A stretch of DNA of 64,000 nt from positions 26,038,806 to 26,102,805 of the forward strand of contig CM067081.1 of NCBI GenBank assembly GCA_034008185.1. Reading direction: 5' to 3'. This document shows, piece by piece, positions 37,020 through 47,275 of this stretch; the first letter of the stretch is position 1, and each line of letters begins with the position of its first letter. This stretch comes from Gorsachius magnificus (taxonomy: Eukaryota > Chordata > Aves > Pelecaniformes > Ardeidae). The notes below the pieces were generated by a model that searched no databases, was not told the origin of the DNA, and saw nothing but the letters and a program-made list of their open reading frames with translations. The position numbers and the translations under genes are program-made.

Positions 37020-37252
37020 ATAACTATCAATCAGTATGTGTCAGGCAGTTTACTGCCAGAGGAAACAACCTACCGTAAACAATGTTTCTGCAAGACAGGC
37101 GCATATTTAGATCTCTGTTTTACAGACAAGGAAAGAAACTGAAGCACGTTAACTTTTATCCCTAAGGTCAAAGAGAAAATACATAAAGCAGGATAGAAGA
37201 AGAGACCTCCTGCGTCTGAAGTCCCCTACCTTAACTACAAGGCTACCTTTCT
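37020..37252 (-). mobile_element. MIR SINE (ancient amniote SINE)
   Basis: The plus strand matches the reverse complement of MIR over most of its length. CAGTATGTGTCAGGCAGTTT corresponds to the 3' region, TGTTTTACAGACAAGGAAAG and AAACTGAAGCAC to the core, and CTACCTTAACTACAAGGCTA to the tRNA-related 5' part. It is highly diverged, as expected for an element that stopped moving before the bird lineage arose. There is no coding capacity. Confidence 0.75.
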
Positions 37253-38559
37253 TTGCATATGCACCTCTCTTTCATGTGTGAGTGCACACATATAGATTTA
37301 TGTTTCATAAAGAAATATGTCCAACGCTGTGAAAAATTGATTTCTGTCGTCAAAACCAAAATAACAACTAGTTTTATAAGCTCTACTAAATTACAGGAGC
37401 AATACAGAAAATTAACAAGCAGAATGTGCACAAAATAATGTCATATAGTGTCACACATAGTTAGACTTCATTCCTGGTAGCAAAATTGTTAACTGGCTTT
37501 TACACCTTGGAATAACTAGTAAAGACCCATTCCATATTTTACACCGCTGACTTCCAATTGTGTTTTGAGATGCGTTTTTCTTTTTTTTAAGATGAAATTC
37601 AAATTATTTTGGTTTACCAAGAATCAACAGGTGTTAACAATATCATTGCATTAAGGCATAATGATTATTATCATTATTTAATTCAACTAAATACCACTTG
37701 ATAGGCAGGGAACATAAACTATTTTAAACACAATGGCAGATGAGCTCTGGTTTTGCTTGTATCAACATCGCACTTTTAGAAATGCCAGCCAACAATGAGC
37801 TTTATTGTACTACATGGGATAGGTGATCAGGCACCGAACCATTTTCCTTCTGGCTGTCTCCTTTCTTTCCACAGTCAGGCAGTTCCATGACTGGCAATGC
37901 TCCAAAAGGCATGGAGATTCATAAATGCAAATATGTGTTAAATATGCAAACATTATGGATCAGTGTGCCCTGAAATATGCATGTTCTTAAAACACAGCAA
38001 CATAGTTTCCTGATAACACGTAATGACATCTGACAGCTGATATTCTAAACAGATTTCCTTTGGGAAGAAGAATTAGTGGGGAATACAAATAAGGGATACA
38101 AGAAAGTAAAATAAATATGTTTACAGGAAGAAAGAAAACGCAACGGTAAATAGAAAACTCCCCAGTGCTGATCATGCTACAGAAACTCCTGACCAGATTT
38201 GCAGTACACGGTGCAGAAGGTCTGTTCCCCCCAAATCACACGGCAGAGGGTTTGGGAGAGTCTGGGAATGTGAACTCGGGAGCAGAGGTATGCCCGTGAA
38301 TCTGCAAGCATGCAGGCTTCCCAGCCAAACTCTTCTGGAAAGAAGGGTGAAGCAACTGTAAAGGTACTCGAGGAGGCAGATACACAACCCGCACAGACCC
38401 CACTCCAAATCCACGTCTTTAGGTCAGGGCTTTACCCTTCATGAGGTCAGGGACTTGTTCCTCCTTTCACACAGTGAAGCATCCATCAAAGTTGTTGCAG
38501 TAAGCAGCTTCACCAGCTGGAAATACTGTGCTAGAGAAAGGTTTTATTGAAACAGGCAA

Positions 38560-39300
38560 GATACCAGGAGGGCCGATTCTCACCATCGCCACCCTGGCAG
38601 CCGAAGGCGGGCACGCGGCATGGAGATCCCACGCAGGGCCGGCAGCTTGGCGTCAGACTGGCACAAAAACCCTGAAACTGCAGCCCGTGCCCTTGACAAG
38701 TCCGAGGTAAAGGGAGCCCCGGGCAGGGCCAGGTCACCGTCGGCCTCAGAACCCCAGGCCCCCCCGAGGGGCTCATGAGGGAGCCAGCCCTCCCGGAATG
38801 AGGGACCCCCACTGCCCTGCGCCTGCCGGGCCCTCGGCCCATGGCCTTGCCCCGCGCCGTCGATTCTACACCGAGGAAATGCACTTCGAACCCCCCTCTG
38901 CGCCCCTGGTTTGGGCCGGGATGCAGAAGGCGGGCTGCAGGCCGCGGGGAGGCCCAGGCAGTCAAGGCGCTAGGGGGGGACGCGCAACCCTGCCCGGGGA
39001 GACCCCAGCGGGGTCCGACCCTGCCCCGCGGGCGGCCCGGCGGGGGGGGGGGCCCCCCCGGCCCCCCGGCCCCCCCCCTCCCCCGCGCGCCCGCTCCCCG
39101 GCCGCCCCTCCGGCCTCGGCTGCCCGTCCCTCCAGCTCCATAAGGGAACGGGAGGGGAACCCCCAACGGGGCCGTATCGCGGCGCCCCCTGCCCCAAGCC
39201 GGAGCTGGTCTCAGCCCTGGGGCTGGACGAGCAGGGGGGTGAGGCCCTGAGGTAAGCAGCCCGCCCGCGGCCATACCTGGGGATGCCAGATCCCTCCAGC
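38560..39300. promoter_or_regulatory. CpG island, candidate TRMT9B or bidirectional promoter
   Basis: About 740 bases stand out from the AT-rich surroundings by very high G+C and dense CpG, densest at 38820-39190. This is typical of a vertebrate CpG-island promoter. TRMT9B runs leftward and needs an upstream non-coding exon, so this island is the best candidate for its start, 28 kb from coding exon 1. Minus-strand donor-like sites exist at 38583 (ATG/GTGAGA) and 39276 (CAG/GTATGG). A strong plus-strand donor (GAG/GTAAGC after 39251) suggests a divergent transcript is also possible. A TTTATAAG motif on the minus strand lies near 39335. Transcription was not observed, and the long frames through the island are explained by lack of AT-rich stop codons. 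Confidence 0.7.
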
Positions 39301-39796
39301 CCCTTTGCAGTGCTCCCCCGCCTCAGGCTAAAGCTTATAAATGGAAACGTGGACATTTACTCAGCTTCAATATGCAGTGGCAAAGAGTGTCCCGAACTCT
39401 GATCGTGTATTTCAAGAGAGGGAGAAAAATCAGTACAGTTCTCCAACGTTTTCTGAACAATATAAAGAAGGATGCAGGTCACCCAGGTGGGTATAAAAGA
39501 AAAAGGCTGGGGAATACTGCCATGAGACAAAAAGCTTAGCCCTCAGACCTGACACATTTCATGAGCTAAAAGGAAGGGGAACTGCATATAGTCAGCTCTG
39601 ACCTCTAGTCACTATTTCACCACTGACTTGCTGTACAAAACTGCTCTGAATCATTGCATTTTACTTAGATTTTGTTCCTTTCCAAACAGAGATAATGTGG
39701 TTTGCCTTCCTGTGAGGTGCTTCAGCATCCATGGAAGAAAAAGTGATATGTGTGAGTCTTCTTGCACAAAACCTGAAAGGAGATTCTAAATAAGTG

Positions 39797-40085
39797 AGGT
39801 GGGTGTTGGCCTCTTTTACCAGGAAATGGGTGATAGGACGAGGAGAAATGGCCTCAAGTTGCACCAGGGGAGGTTTACGTTGGACATTAGGAAAAAGTTT
39901 TTCACCGAAAGGGTTGTTAAGCATTGGAATGGGCTGCCCAGGGAAGTGGTCGAGGTATACCTGGAGGCATTCAAAAGATGGGTAGATGAGCTGCATAGGG
40001 CCATGGTTTAGTGTGGGATGGAAGAGTTAGGTTAATGGTTGGACTTGATGATCTTAAAGGTCTTTTCCAACCTAAATGATTCTAT
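39797..40085 (+). mobile_element. CR1 LINE 3' end with ORF2 C-terminus
   Basis: From about 39797 to 40011 the frame keeps the last 65 or so codons of CR1 ORF2, with [25 protein letters not shown] and a natural stop. The 3' UTR follows with TTGGACTTGATGATCTTAAAGG and ends in ATTCTATGATA. The copy is 5'-truncated and immobile. It lies about 500 bases from the CpG island and is in the same subfamily as the copy at 4970-5118. Confidence 0.94.
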
Positions 40086-40719
40086 GATAACCTGCCAGGC
40101 AAAGTCCATAATTTTGGTTTGTATTCGTACAGCACCTGGTGCAATGTGGGTCCTTCTTTTTCACTAGGGCTTGCAGGCACTTGCAGGCCAGGAGAAGTAC
40201 ATAGAGTTAATTATACACATGCATGAATGCATGAGGAAAAAAGATTTTTTAGAAATAAAAGTTAAAAAAAAAATATTCTGGAAGACTGTCTCCTGAGGCA
40301 GCCTATTTGCATCAAAACCCTTCAAAACTAACTGAAAGAAAAAGCAGAGCAAATACAGTATCTGAATGAAAAAATAAACTGTCCTAACAAATACAGTGTC
40401 TGTATGAAATGTTCAAATTATGGTCTTCCTTACAGAACTAAACAAACATACTAACGACAGATTCTCTTTTAATCTCAGCATTTGTTCAATTAATTATTTG
40501 ATATCATGCAAAAAACCCCAAGAGATAGCCAGTTAAGGTCCCAATACTATAAATACATTAATGTGAGGGTTTTCTGATGTAGCAAGTTCAGGTGATCCAT
40601 CTGCATTTGAAGAAGGTAAGGATAACACTGAGTTCCTGTTCATGCTTATGCTGCAAATCCTTGCTTTGGTGGGTAGTCCTCACTCATCTGAAATGGGGTT
40701 TCTGTCCATGGTTTTTCTT

Positions 40720-40813
40720 TTTCCTTCCTTCCTTCCTTCCTTCCTTCCTTCCTGCCTTCCTGCCTTCCTGCCTTCCTGCCTTCCTTTATTCTTGCCTTCC
40801 TGCCTTCCTTCTT
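40720..40813 (+). repeat. (CTTC)n / (CCTGCCTT)n microsatellite
   Basis: About seven TTCC units pass into an eight-base higher-order unit CCTGCCTT repeated several times, interrupted once by TTTATT. Translated frames through it give Phe-Leu-Pro-Ser/Ala periodicity on one strand and Lys-Glu-Gly-Arg on the other; these are artefacts of the repeat. Confidence 0.95.
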
Positions 40814-43016
40814 TTCCTCTTTTAATTTCATTCTTTTTACTCTTTCTGTTTTGGTTTTGCCAGAACTTATTTTTTCTTTGATTTCTGCTCTTTGAGGACT
40901 CAACAGCATTTACTCTTGGCAGTAGTTTTGTTTACACAGACAGAGAAGACTTACCCGCGTAAAAGGAACAGACTTACATGCCAGATTTCAGTGGAACTGG
41001 ACTTTTATTCCTCATCTGATGGTGGTTTTAAGCAACAAAAAAAAATTATACTGATCTTGCTCTTGGGAGGGGTCAGTGGGAACCAGTGTTTGTCATCACC
41101 AGTCCACTGTGACTAACACTGAAGAATGGCATTCTAGTCCTTTTAAGCATCCCATTTCTTTTTCTAGTCAACTGCACCTCGGAGAGCCTCCAGAAGTGTC
41201 CCAGTCCAGCTAAATTAGCTAAAAGCATGAGTTATCTCTTTCTGGATCTGGCCTGGTCCTTTTAAAGTTTTGAATCTTTGTTTTAAAGGCTGACAATTTT
41301 TTACTCTTACACTGCTGCCCTCCACTGTGCATTTTTTCATCTCCCTGCCAGTAAACAAACCTCTCTGTCAGTACCGGAGCTTGCTTACAGATTTGCAAAA
41401 GCAGAACTTTGTTTTGCTGAGCCTCCCAAGGTCTTTAGGAAGTGGCTGCTTATTTATAAGCCAACCCCACTTAAAACATGAGGGCAAATCCTCTGGGTAC
41501 GTGAGCAGAGCTCATTAAATTCAGTGGAACTATGGCTCCAAGTCACCCAGAAGTCTGCTGTACACAGCTGTCCAACCCAGAAATTCACAAATTAAACAGT
41601 CTGATAAAAAATGGTTTGGAAAAAAAATATCTTTAAGGGTGTGTCATCACATACCTTGAAGATACCTTAGATTTCCTTTATATACATTATCTGACTTTAA
41701 AGTCTGGGAGGGAGAGAGGGAGGTAAAAGTCCTACAGCATTAGAATATGAAATTAAGCAAAGGATCCTGTCATTTCTCTACTGACATGCAGTCTTTCATC
41801 TTTCATTATGAACACTCTCTAGCCAGTGATTATGCTGACCCTTTACTTCCTCTGTCTGTGCACTTCTGCCCTTTTTCTACAAGGCACCCAATTTACTGTA
41901 AATTGGATATTAAGAGAATAAATTATTAATATATTTGTAACCTGGAACACAATTAAAAAGCAGTTTAAGTATGCAACCTGGATGGCTGGAAAAACTGTTT
42001 TCAGTGGTGTATTTGCATCTGACAGCAGTGACTGAAAAAATCATAAAGGAGTAGAATATATTTTTCTGACATTTTTTACTGATCTGGGACTTGTTTTTAC
42101 TGAATAAAGAGAAGGAAGACATGAGGAGTTTGGGAAAGATGGTTGCAAGAATCTTTTTATTGTTTTAAGAACTGAACTCAAAGCCCATTTCAGTCAGGAA
42201 ACTCCCATTAACTTCTGATTTTTTGCTCAGAATGTCATATAAAACATTACTAAAAATGTGTAGTACACTTACAAAGTGTAAGCAATAGTACAATGGAGCC
42301 TACTTCTTATCATTGTTCATGCTAGAAGCTAAAAGGAATCAAATAAAGTAACTGCAAATGCTGAGCTTGGGAATCAAATGGCTCACACAATATATGTTGA
42401 CATATGTTACAAATTGGGGTTATGCATGGATGTGTTACGCTATTTTGGCATATTAGCATTTATGCTATTTAAGGCAGTATTTAACAAATAACAGTGGATG
42501 TGCCATTGTATTCCAGTTAATGTTTTTGTGTTAAGTTTTATCCAAAAGCCTCTGTAATGAGCGAAGAAACTAAAGTTACTAGTGAATTTTCCAACCTCTG
42601 TTAATGCAAGAGGTGAAGGAAATGGTTAGCAGACAACTATGAAACCTTGTCTATCAAGTATGTAAGATAGTAAGACTTTCTCATGTCATATTTTCAATAA
42701 CAAGTGGAAATCAGATGTTTGATATATAACAATATTTTGTTTTCAATAAACCCCATTCATCTAGAATATATTAGTGATTTAGTCTTCTAGTGATTTTAGC
42801 GATTGTCAGGGATTTGGAAAGTCACAACGATGGTACCATGCATGATAAACAGAATAATAGCAAATTCTGGGTCCTAAAATGACATAAAGGATTTTATCTC
42901 TTCGATTTCGAAGAAGTTGTGGCATATCAGAAACGCAGAAAATTTTACCCATTACTATCAATGCTAACAGATATTTGGCCAGTTATTCCCATAAATCCAT
43001 TCATAGCATCAGATGC

Positions 43017-44073
43017 TGTGATGGGTTGACCCTGTCTGGACATCAGGGGCCCACCAAAGCCGTTCTATCAACAGGACAGGGGAGAGAAAAATACAATTAA
43101 AGGCTTGTGGGTTGAGGTAAGGACAGGGAGAGATCATTCCCCAGTTACCATCATGGTCAAAACAGACTCAGTGAAATTAGTTTAATTTATTACCAGTCAA
43201 CCGAGAGTAGGAGAGGATAAAAACCCCTGAATCTTAAAACACCTTCCCCCCACCCCTCCCTTCTTCCTGGGCTTAACTTTACTCCTGACTTTTTCTACCT
43301 CCCCACCCCAAGTGGTGCAGGAGGTGGGGGCTGGGGTCCATTCATCACATGTTGTCTCTGCTGCTCCTTCCTCCTCAGGGGAGGACTCCTCACGCTCTGC
43401 TCCTGCTCCAGCCTGGGGTCCTTCCCATGGGAGACAGTCCTCCATGAACTGCTCCAACCTGAGTTGTTCCCACAGCCTGCAGCTCTTCACAAACTGCTCC
43501 AGCATGGGTCCATCCCTTCCATGGGGTGCAGTCCCTCAGGAGCAGACTTCTCCAGCGTGGGTCCCCCATGGTGTCACCAGCCCTGCCAGCAGACCTGTCC
43601 CAGTGTGGGCTCTTTTCTCCACGGGTCCACCCCCTTTAGGCTTCCCAATGGGGCCCCCCCCGTGGGCCCCAGGGTTGCAGGGGCACAGGCTGCCCCACCA
43701 TGGGCTGCACCAAGGGCTGCAGGGGAATCTCTGCTCTGGCACCTGGGCATCTCCTCCCCTCCTTCTGCACTAACCTTGGTGTCTGCAGGGCTGTTTTCTG
43801 TCACATCCTCTTCTTTTTCTCTCTCCAGCTACTGTTCCCCAGCAGGTTTTTTTTTCCCCTTCTTAAATATGTTACCCCAGAGGCGCTGCCACCATCGCTG
43901 ATGGGCTTGGCCTTGGCCAGCAGCAGGTCTGCCTTAGAGCCAATACCTTAGAGCCAACTATTGGCATTGGCTCTATCGGACACAGAGGAGGCTTCTGGCA
44001 GCTTCTCACAGATGCCACCCTCGTAGCCCTGTCCCCCTCCGCTACCAAAACCTTGCCACGCAAACCCAATACA
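43017..44073 (-). mobile_element. Solo LTR of an endogenous retrovirus (probably ERVL-like)
   Basis: A 1057-base unit begins TGTGATGGGTTGACCCTG and ends CAAACCCAATACA, the TG...CA termini of an LTR and the known ends of a common bird LTR family. It is flanked by GATGC on the left (43012-43016) and GGTGC on the right (44074-44078), an imperfect 5-base target-site duplication as made by ERVL-type elements. No gag, pol or env sequence adjoins it, so it is a solo LTR left by recombination between the two LTRs of a provirus. The minus orientation is inferred from AATAAA on the minus strand near 43185-43195 and a TATTTAAG near 43865. The middle consists of diverged CTCCAGCNTGGGTCC/GGGGTGCAGTCC units. 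Open frames on both strands are by-products of these GC-rich repeats. Confidence 0.85.
43932..43957 (+). repeat. 12 bp direct duplication within the LTR
   Basis: CCTTAGAGCCAA occurs at 43932-43943 and again at 43946-43957, separated by TA. The second copy also pairs with TTGGCTC at 43967-43973 as a small inverted repeat. It is specific to this copy as far as I can tell. Confidence 0.8.
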
Positions 44074-46779
44074 GGTGCCTAATAACTGATACTATCATTA
44101 CATTATATACTGAAAGATTAGTGGGCCATAAAATTAGCTGATACTGTGATTGGTGATATGTTAATAGGATAAATTAAAGGTGACCCATATGCTAGCATTT
44201 GCTAAAATGCTACGCTAAAATTATTTATCTAGCTTTGTAAAGGATGATGTTCAGTTGTTTATGAATATGTTTTTCAAAGATCTGCTTTTTCACCTGAAAT
44301 CTGATATACTTATTCTCAAATATGAGATAGTATTCTTAAGGAAAAACTTGTTAAATTATATTCTAGATGGAAATAAGTGTGTGAGAAGGTGAGAAAGCCC
44401 TTTTATTCAATCTTCATCTGAACAGCGCTCACATTGCAATGAAAACTGCTGAAAAATTGAAATTTGTCAGCGACGTGGTTCTGGAATGTAGATATGCCTT
44501 TCATTGGTCTGCTGAAAAATCAGATTTAAGATTATAGTGCTTTAATAACATACTTTATACACAGATAGTAAATGATATTAAATGGATAAAAGCAAAAATC
44601 TTCCATTTTTTATGGCGCTTTACTTCTGTGAATGTATTAAATAAGTGAATATTGATTAGATGATGTCTCAGGATTCCATTAGCTATGAAGATGCAAGCAC
44701 AAAAAGGTGGATGGAATTTAATACTTGTTTGAGGATTGCAAATAAGAGCTGTGAAAGGGCATATGAAAGAAGTCTGGGCCCCAGAAAATACTTCTTCTTC
44801 TTCTTGTTGCATGATACAGAAATATCTAGAGGTTTCTGCCATGGTGATGAATATGTAGCATGCAGTGTGGTGCACTAATTCTGTGACTATCCATGGAAGA
44901 GAAACTTGTGACTTTTTCCTTTTTTCTAAGACTTAGTAGATAGCAAAAATGGCAAAAATCACTTGTTTTGCAATAAAACACTCAGAAATTAGGATGCTTG
45001 AGGTAAATGCTCTGTGCTAAACCTTCCATCTCCTGTGTCCTTCTACAAGGGCCTGGGATGAAGAGGCTCACCCCACTCTGGCTTTCAGTGTAGAAAGCCA
45101 CCTGCATGGGCATGGAGAAAGATGGGAGTGGTGTGTATGGTGCAGGTGCTTCAGTGATTGACTTCATACAGTCAGCCTGGGAGCCAGGGACTGCAGGGAA
45201 CACCAGAAAACACATTGCCAGAGGGTTAGGTGTGTAGGAGAACCCTGCTCCATGGTGACTGGGCTGGGTTTTCAAGGAAAAGACTGCGACATCTGTTTGC
45301 AGTGTGGGTACAGTGTTTTCAGGAGGGTAACTTACTGCCCAGAGCTCTCTGTACTACACCGTGATGGCTTCTGAGTCACTGAGTTGACACCTGCAAAAAA
45401 CACAGTGCCAAGATGTGGCCCCAAATGCCCTCAGTTAAACTGTTGGAGCAATTCCTGGTGCTGTTTTGGCATGCAGGGTTTAGCAAACTCCAGGGTCAGA
45501 GACCCTGCCCAAGAAGCAGGTTGGATGTGGCTATCCTGCCTTGGAGCTAAAGAGAGCCAAATAGTATGGCCATGGCTAGAGCATGCCAGTTTGTCTCCAA
45601 GTCAAAGAACAGACCCTGGCATCTTGTAGCTAGCAGAAAGTTCAAAATCTTGGATTTGAGGGGCCTTTGCTGACTTCTGAAGTTTCTTCCTTCCTAAGGC
45701 AAGGACTTAGGTAGCCTGGTATAAACATACCGAGTCATAGCCCTGTGCTGTAGCCCATTAGCTATGTCTGGTTTAAAAGCATGTTGGTCTTTCCTTCCTT
45801 GTGTAAATATAAAATAGTTTTCTTCTAGTATTACACCCCAGATAGAATAAGCTCCCTTCCCCACACCATCACAGCTACCTCATACTGAGTCACTTGTTCA
45901 CTGTGATCTCTAAACCCTTCTTGAAGCTAATGCTTTCCAGTGTACAGCCCCCAGTTCTGTGCTACTGCTTGCTTTCTTGTTCCTAGCTGCTGGAGCTGGA
46001 ACTTGGCTTTCTTAAAATCTGTTTTTAGTGGTCCACCTTATAGATGTCTCCCATGGCTTCCCCTGTAGAATAATCTATCTTCTAATACTAATATCTGAGA
46101 GGTTTCTTTAGAAATACTGTAATTTAAGATTTCTCTGCTTCCTGAGATCTGTCAGATAGTTTCCAGCCCATGTAAGAACTGTTGTTTGTTAGGATTTTAC
46201 AGTGCTCGTGCTACTCTTATTCCCATGCAAGCAAGGTGCCTGTTTTTGCCCTCACCCCACAACATTTTTTTGAGGCTGGCTGTCATTTTCAAGTACATTT
46301 ACAGAGAGATACATATCCTAAAGATAAATGTATTTCATAAAAGTAGATAGTTGTAGGAAAATACTACTAGAGTTCTAGTATCACTCTCAATATTTCTGAA
46401 TCCACTGGGTAGTTTCTGTAGTTAACAATGACAGAATGTTTGTCATTTTGAAATACCCTGCAGCAAGAAATAATAGCCCTGTGTCGATATATGCAGAGTA
46501 AACAGAAAATCTAAGTGTAATACTGTTGAACAGTCAATTAACCAAGAGAGACACAATTCCCTAGAAAGCCAGGTTTTGTTAGCTCTCAGAACTACTTGTT
46601 TAATCAGATAGTCATGTGATACTAAGGCAAATACCTTACAAACCTCTGCCACACATCCTTTATCAAACAAATTTGTAGTACAAAAAATTAGATCGGTTTG
46701 ACCAGACTGATTTAACGTTTTGAAATTCTATTCTTTCCTATTGCTATAGATGCAATCTTTTACCAGTTTTTCTGTTATT

Positions 46780-47125
46780 GGGCCCAGGCAGACTCCATGC
46801 TAAAAGACCTGTCAGCCAATGCACTAACCTTTTTTGAACATTGACATAACATTAGCACTGTTTTTGTCTTCTCGAATTTCCTTAGTAATCTGAGATTTAT
46901 TAAAAATTAACCTAACCCATTTGTTCTCTAATGTCCACACCTCAGAGGCATTCAGTTTAACATCCTTCTTCTTTACTAGGGATGGGCTGGGAAGTACTGC
47001 TTTGCCTTCTTATGAAATTAGATATTTATTGAGTTCTTCTGCCTTTTCTACATCATTATTTAAACATCTTCTTGATTATATGTCTTATTAATGAGACCAG
47101 TGTCAAAGTGCTTCCTGAATTATTC
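46780..47125 (-). mobile_element. Ancient CR1 LINE fragment, reverse-transcriptase region
   Basis: The plus strand shows, in the order expected for the reverse complement of amniote CR1, GAACATTGACATAACATTAG, TCTGAGATTTATTAAAAATT, a segment near 47020-47055 resembling TTTATTGAGTTCTTCTGCC, and TCTACATCATTATTTAAACA. It corresponds to the part of the element that lies at 4560-4720 in the other ancient copy. No open frame remains. Similarity may extend to the left to about 46000, but that is uncertain. Confidence 0.5.
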
Positions 47126-47159
47126 ATGGTATTTTGTGGTGATGAAACCGTGGAACACA

Positions 47160-47275
47160 GCAGAAGATGAATGGTTTTGTGGTTAAGATATTCTCCTAGC
47201 ATTAAGAGATCTAGGTCTTAGACTTCCAATGTGATGTTATCAAATCAAAAGACTTTTTGTGTCATATGACTACCT
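47160..47275 (+). mobile_element. Possible ancient tRNA-derived SINE
   Basis: TTTTGTGGTTAAGATATTCT, then TAGCATTAAGAGATCTAGGT and GACTTCCAATGTGA, resembles the tRNA-related head of MIR-like or reptile SINEs (GTGGTTAAG followed by a box-B-like region). Divergence is high, no clear box B can be defined, and the boundaries are guesses. Confidence 0.3.

Larger units (their letters stand above)
10896..38500 (-). other. Presumed long 5' intron of TRMT9B; no recognised exon
   Basis: Because exon 1 begins with a splice acceptor, this interval is probably intronic as far as the promoter. The CpG island at 38560-39300 is the nearest strong candidate. No open frame here could be tied to a known protein. 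The interval holds CR1 copies (15243-15272, 20790-21090, 21550-22073), a polypurine tract (15273-15565), an ancient CR1 fragment (27680-28010), small tandem duplications (27599-27642, 27863-27902), X-box-like motifs (34920-34933, 35393-35406), a C-rich run (35314-35344) and an MIR (37020-37252). If the true first exon is elsewhere, parts of this would be intergenic. Confidence 0.5.

Noticed and set aside
38531..39274. Minus-strand open frame of 247 codons, and plus-strand frames of 150 and 100 codons, in the CpG island
   Set aside because: GC-rich sequence lacks stop codons; the products are Pro/Gly/Arg/Ala-rich, overlap on both strands and show no known domain.
40592..40909. Frames with Phe-Leu-Pro-Ser or Lys-Glu-Gly-Arg periodicity
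   Set aside because: They are translations of the CTTC/CCTGCCTT microsatellite.
43312..43901. Overlapping open frames of 145-153 codons
   Set aside because: They lie wholly within the solo LTR and come from its GC-rich repeated core; no retroviral protein is recognised.
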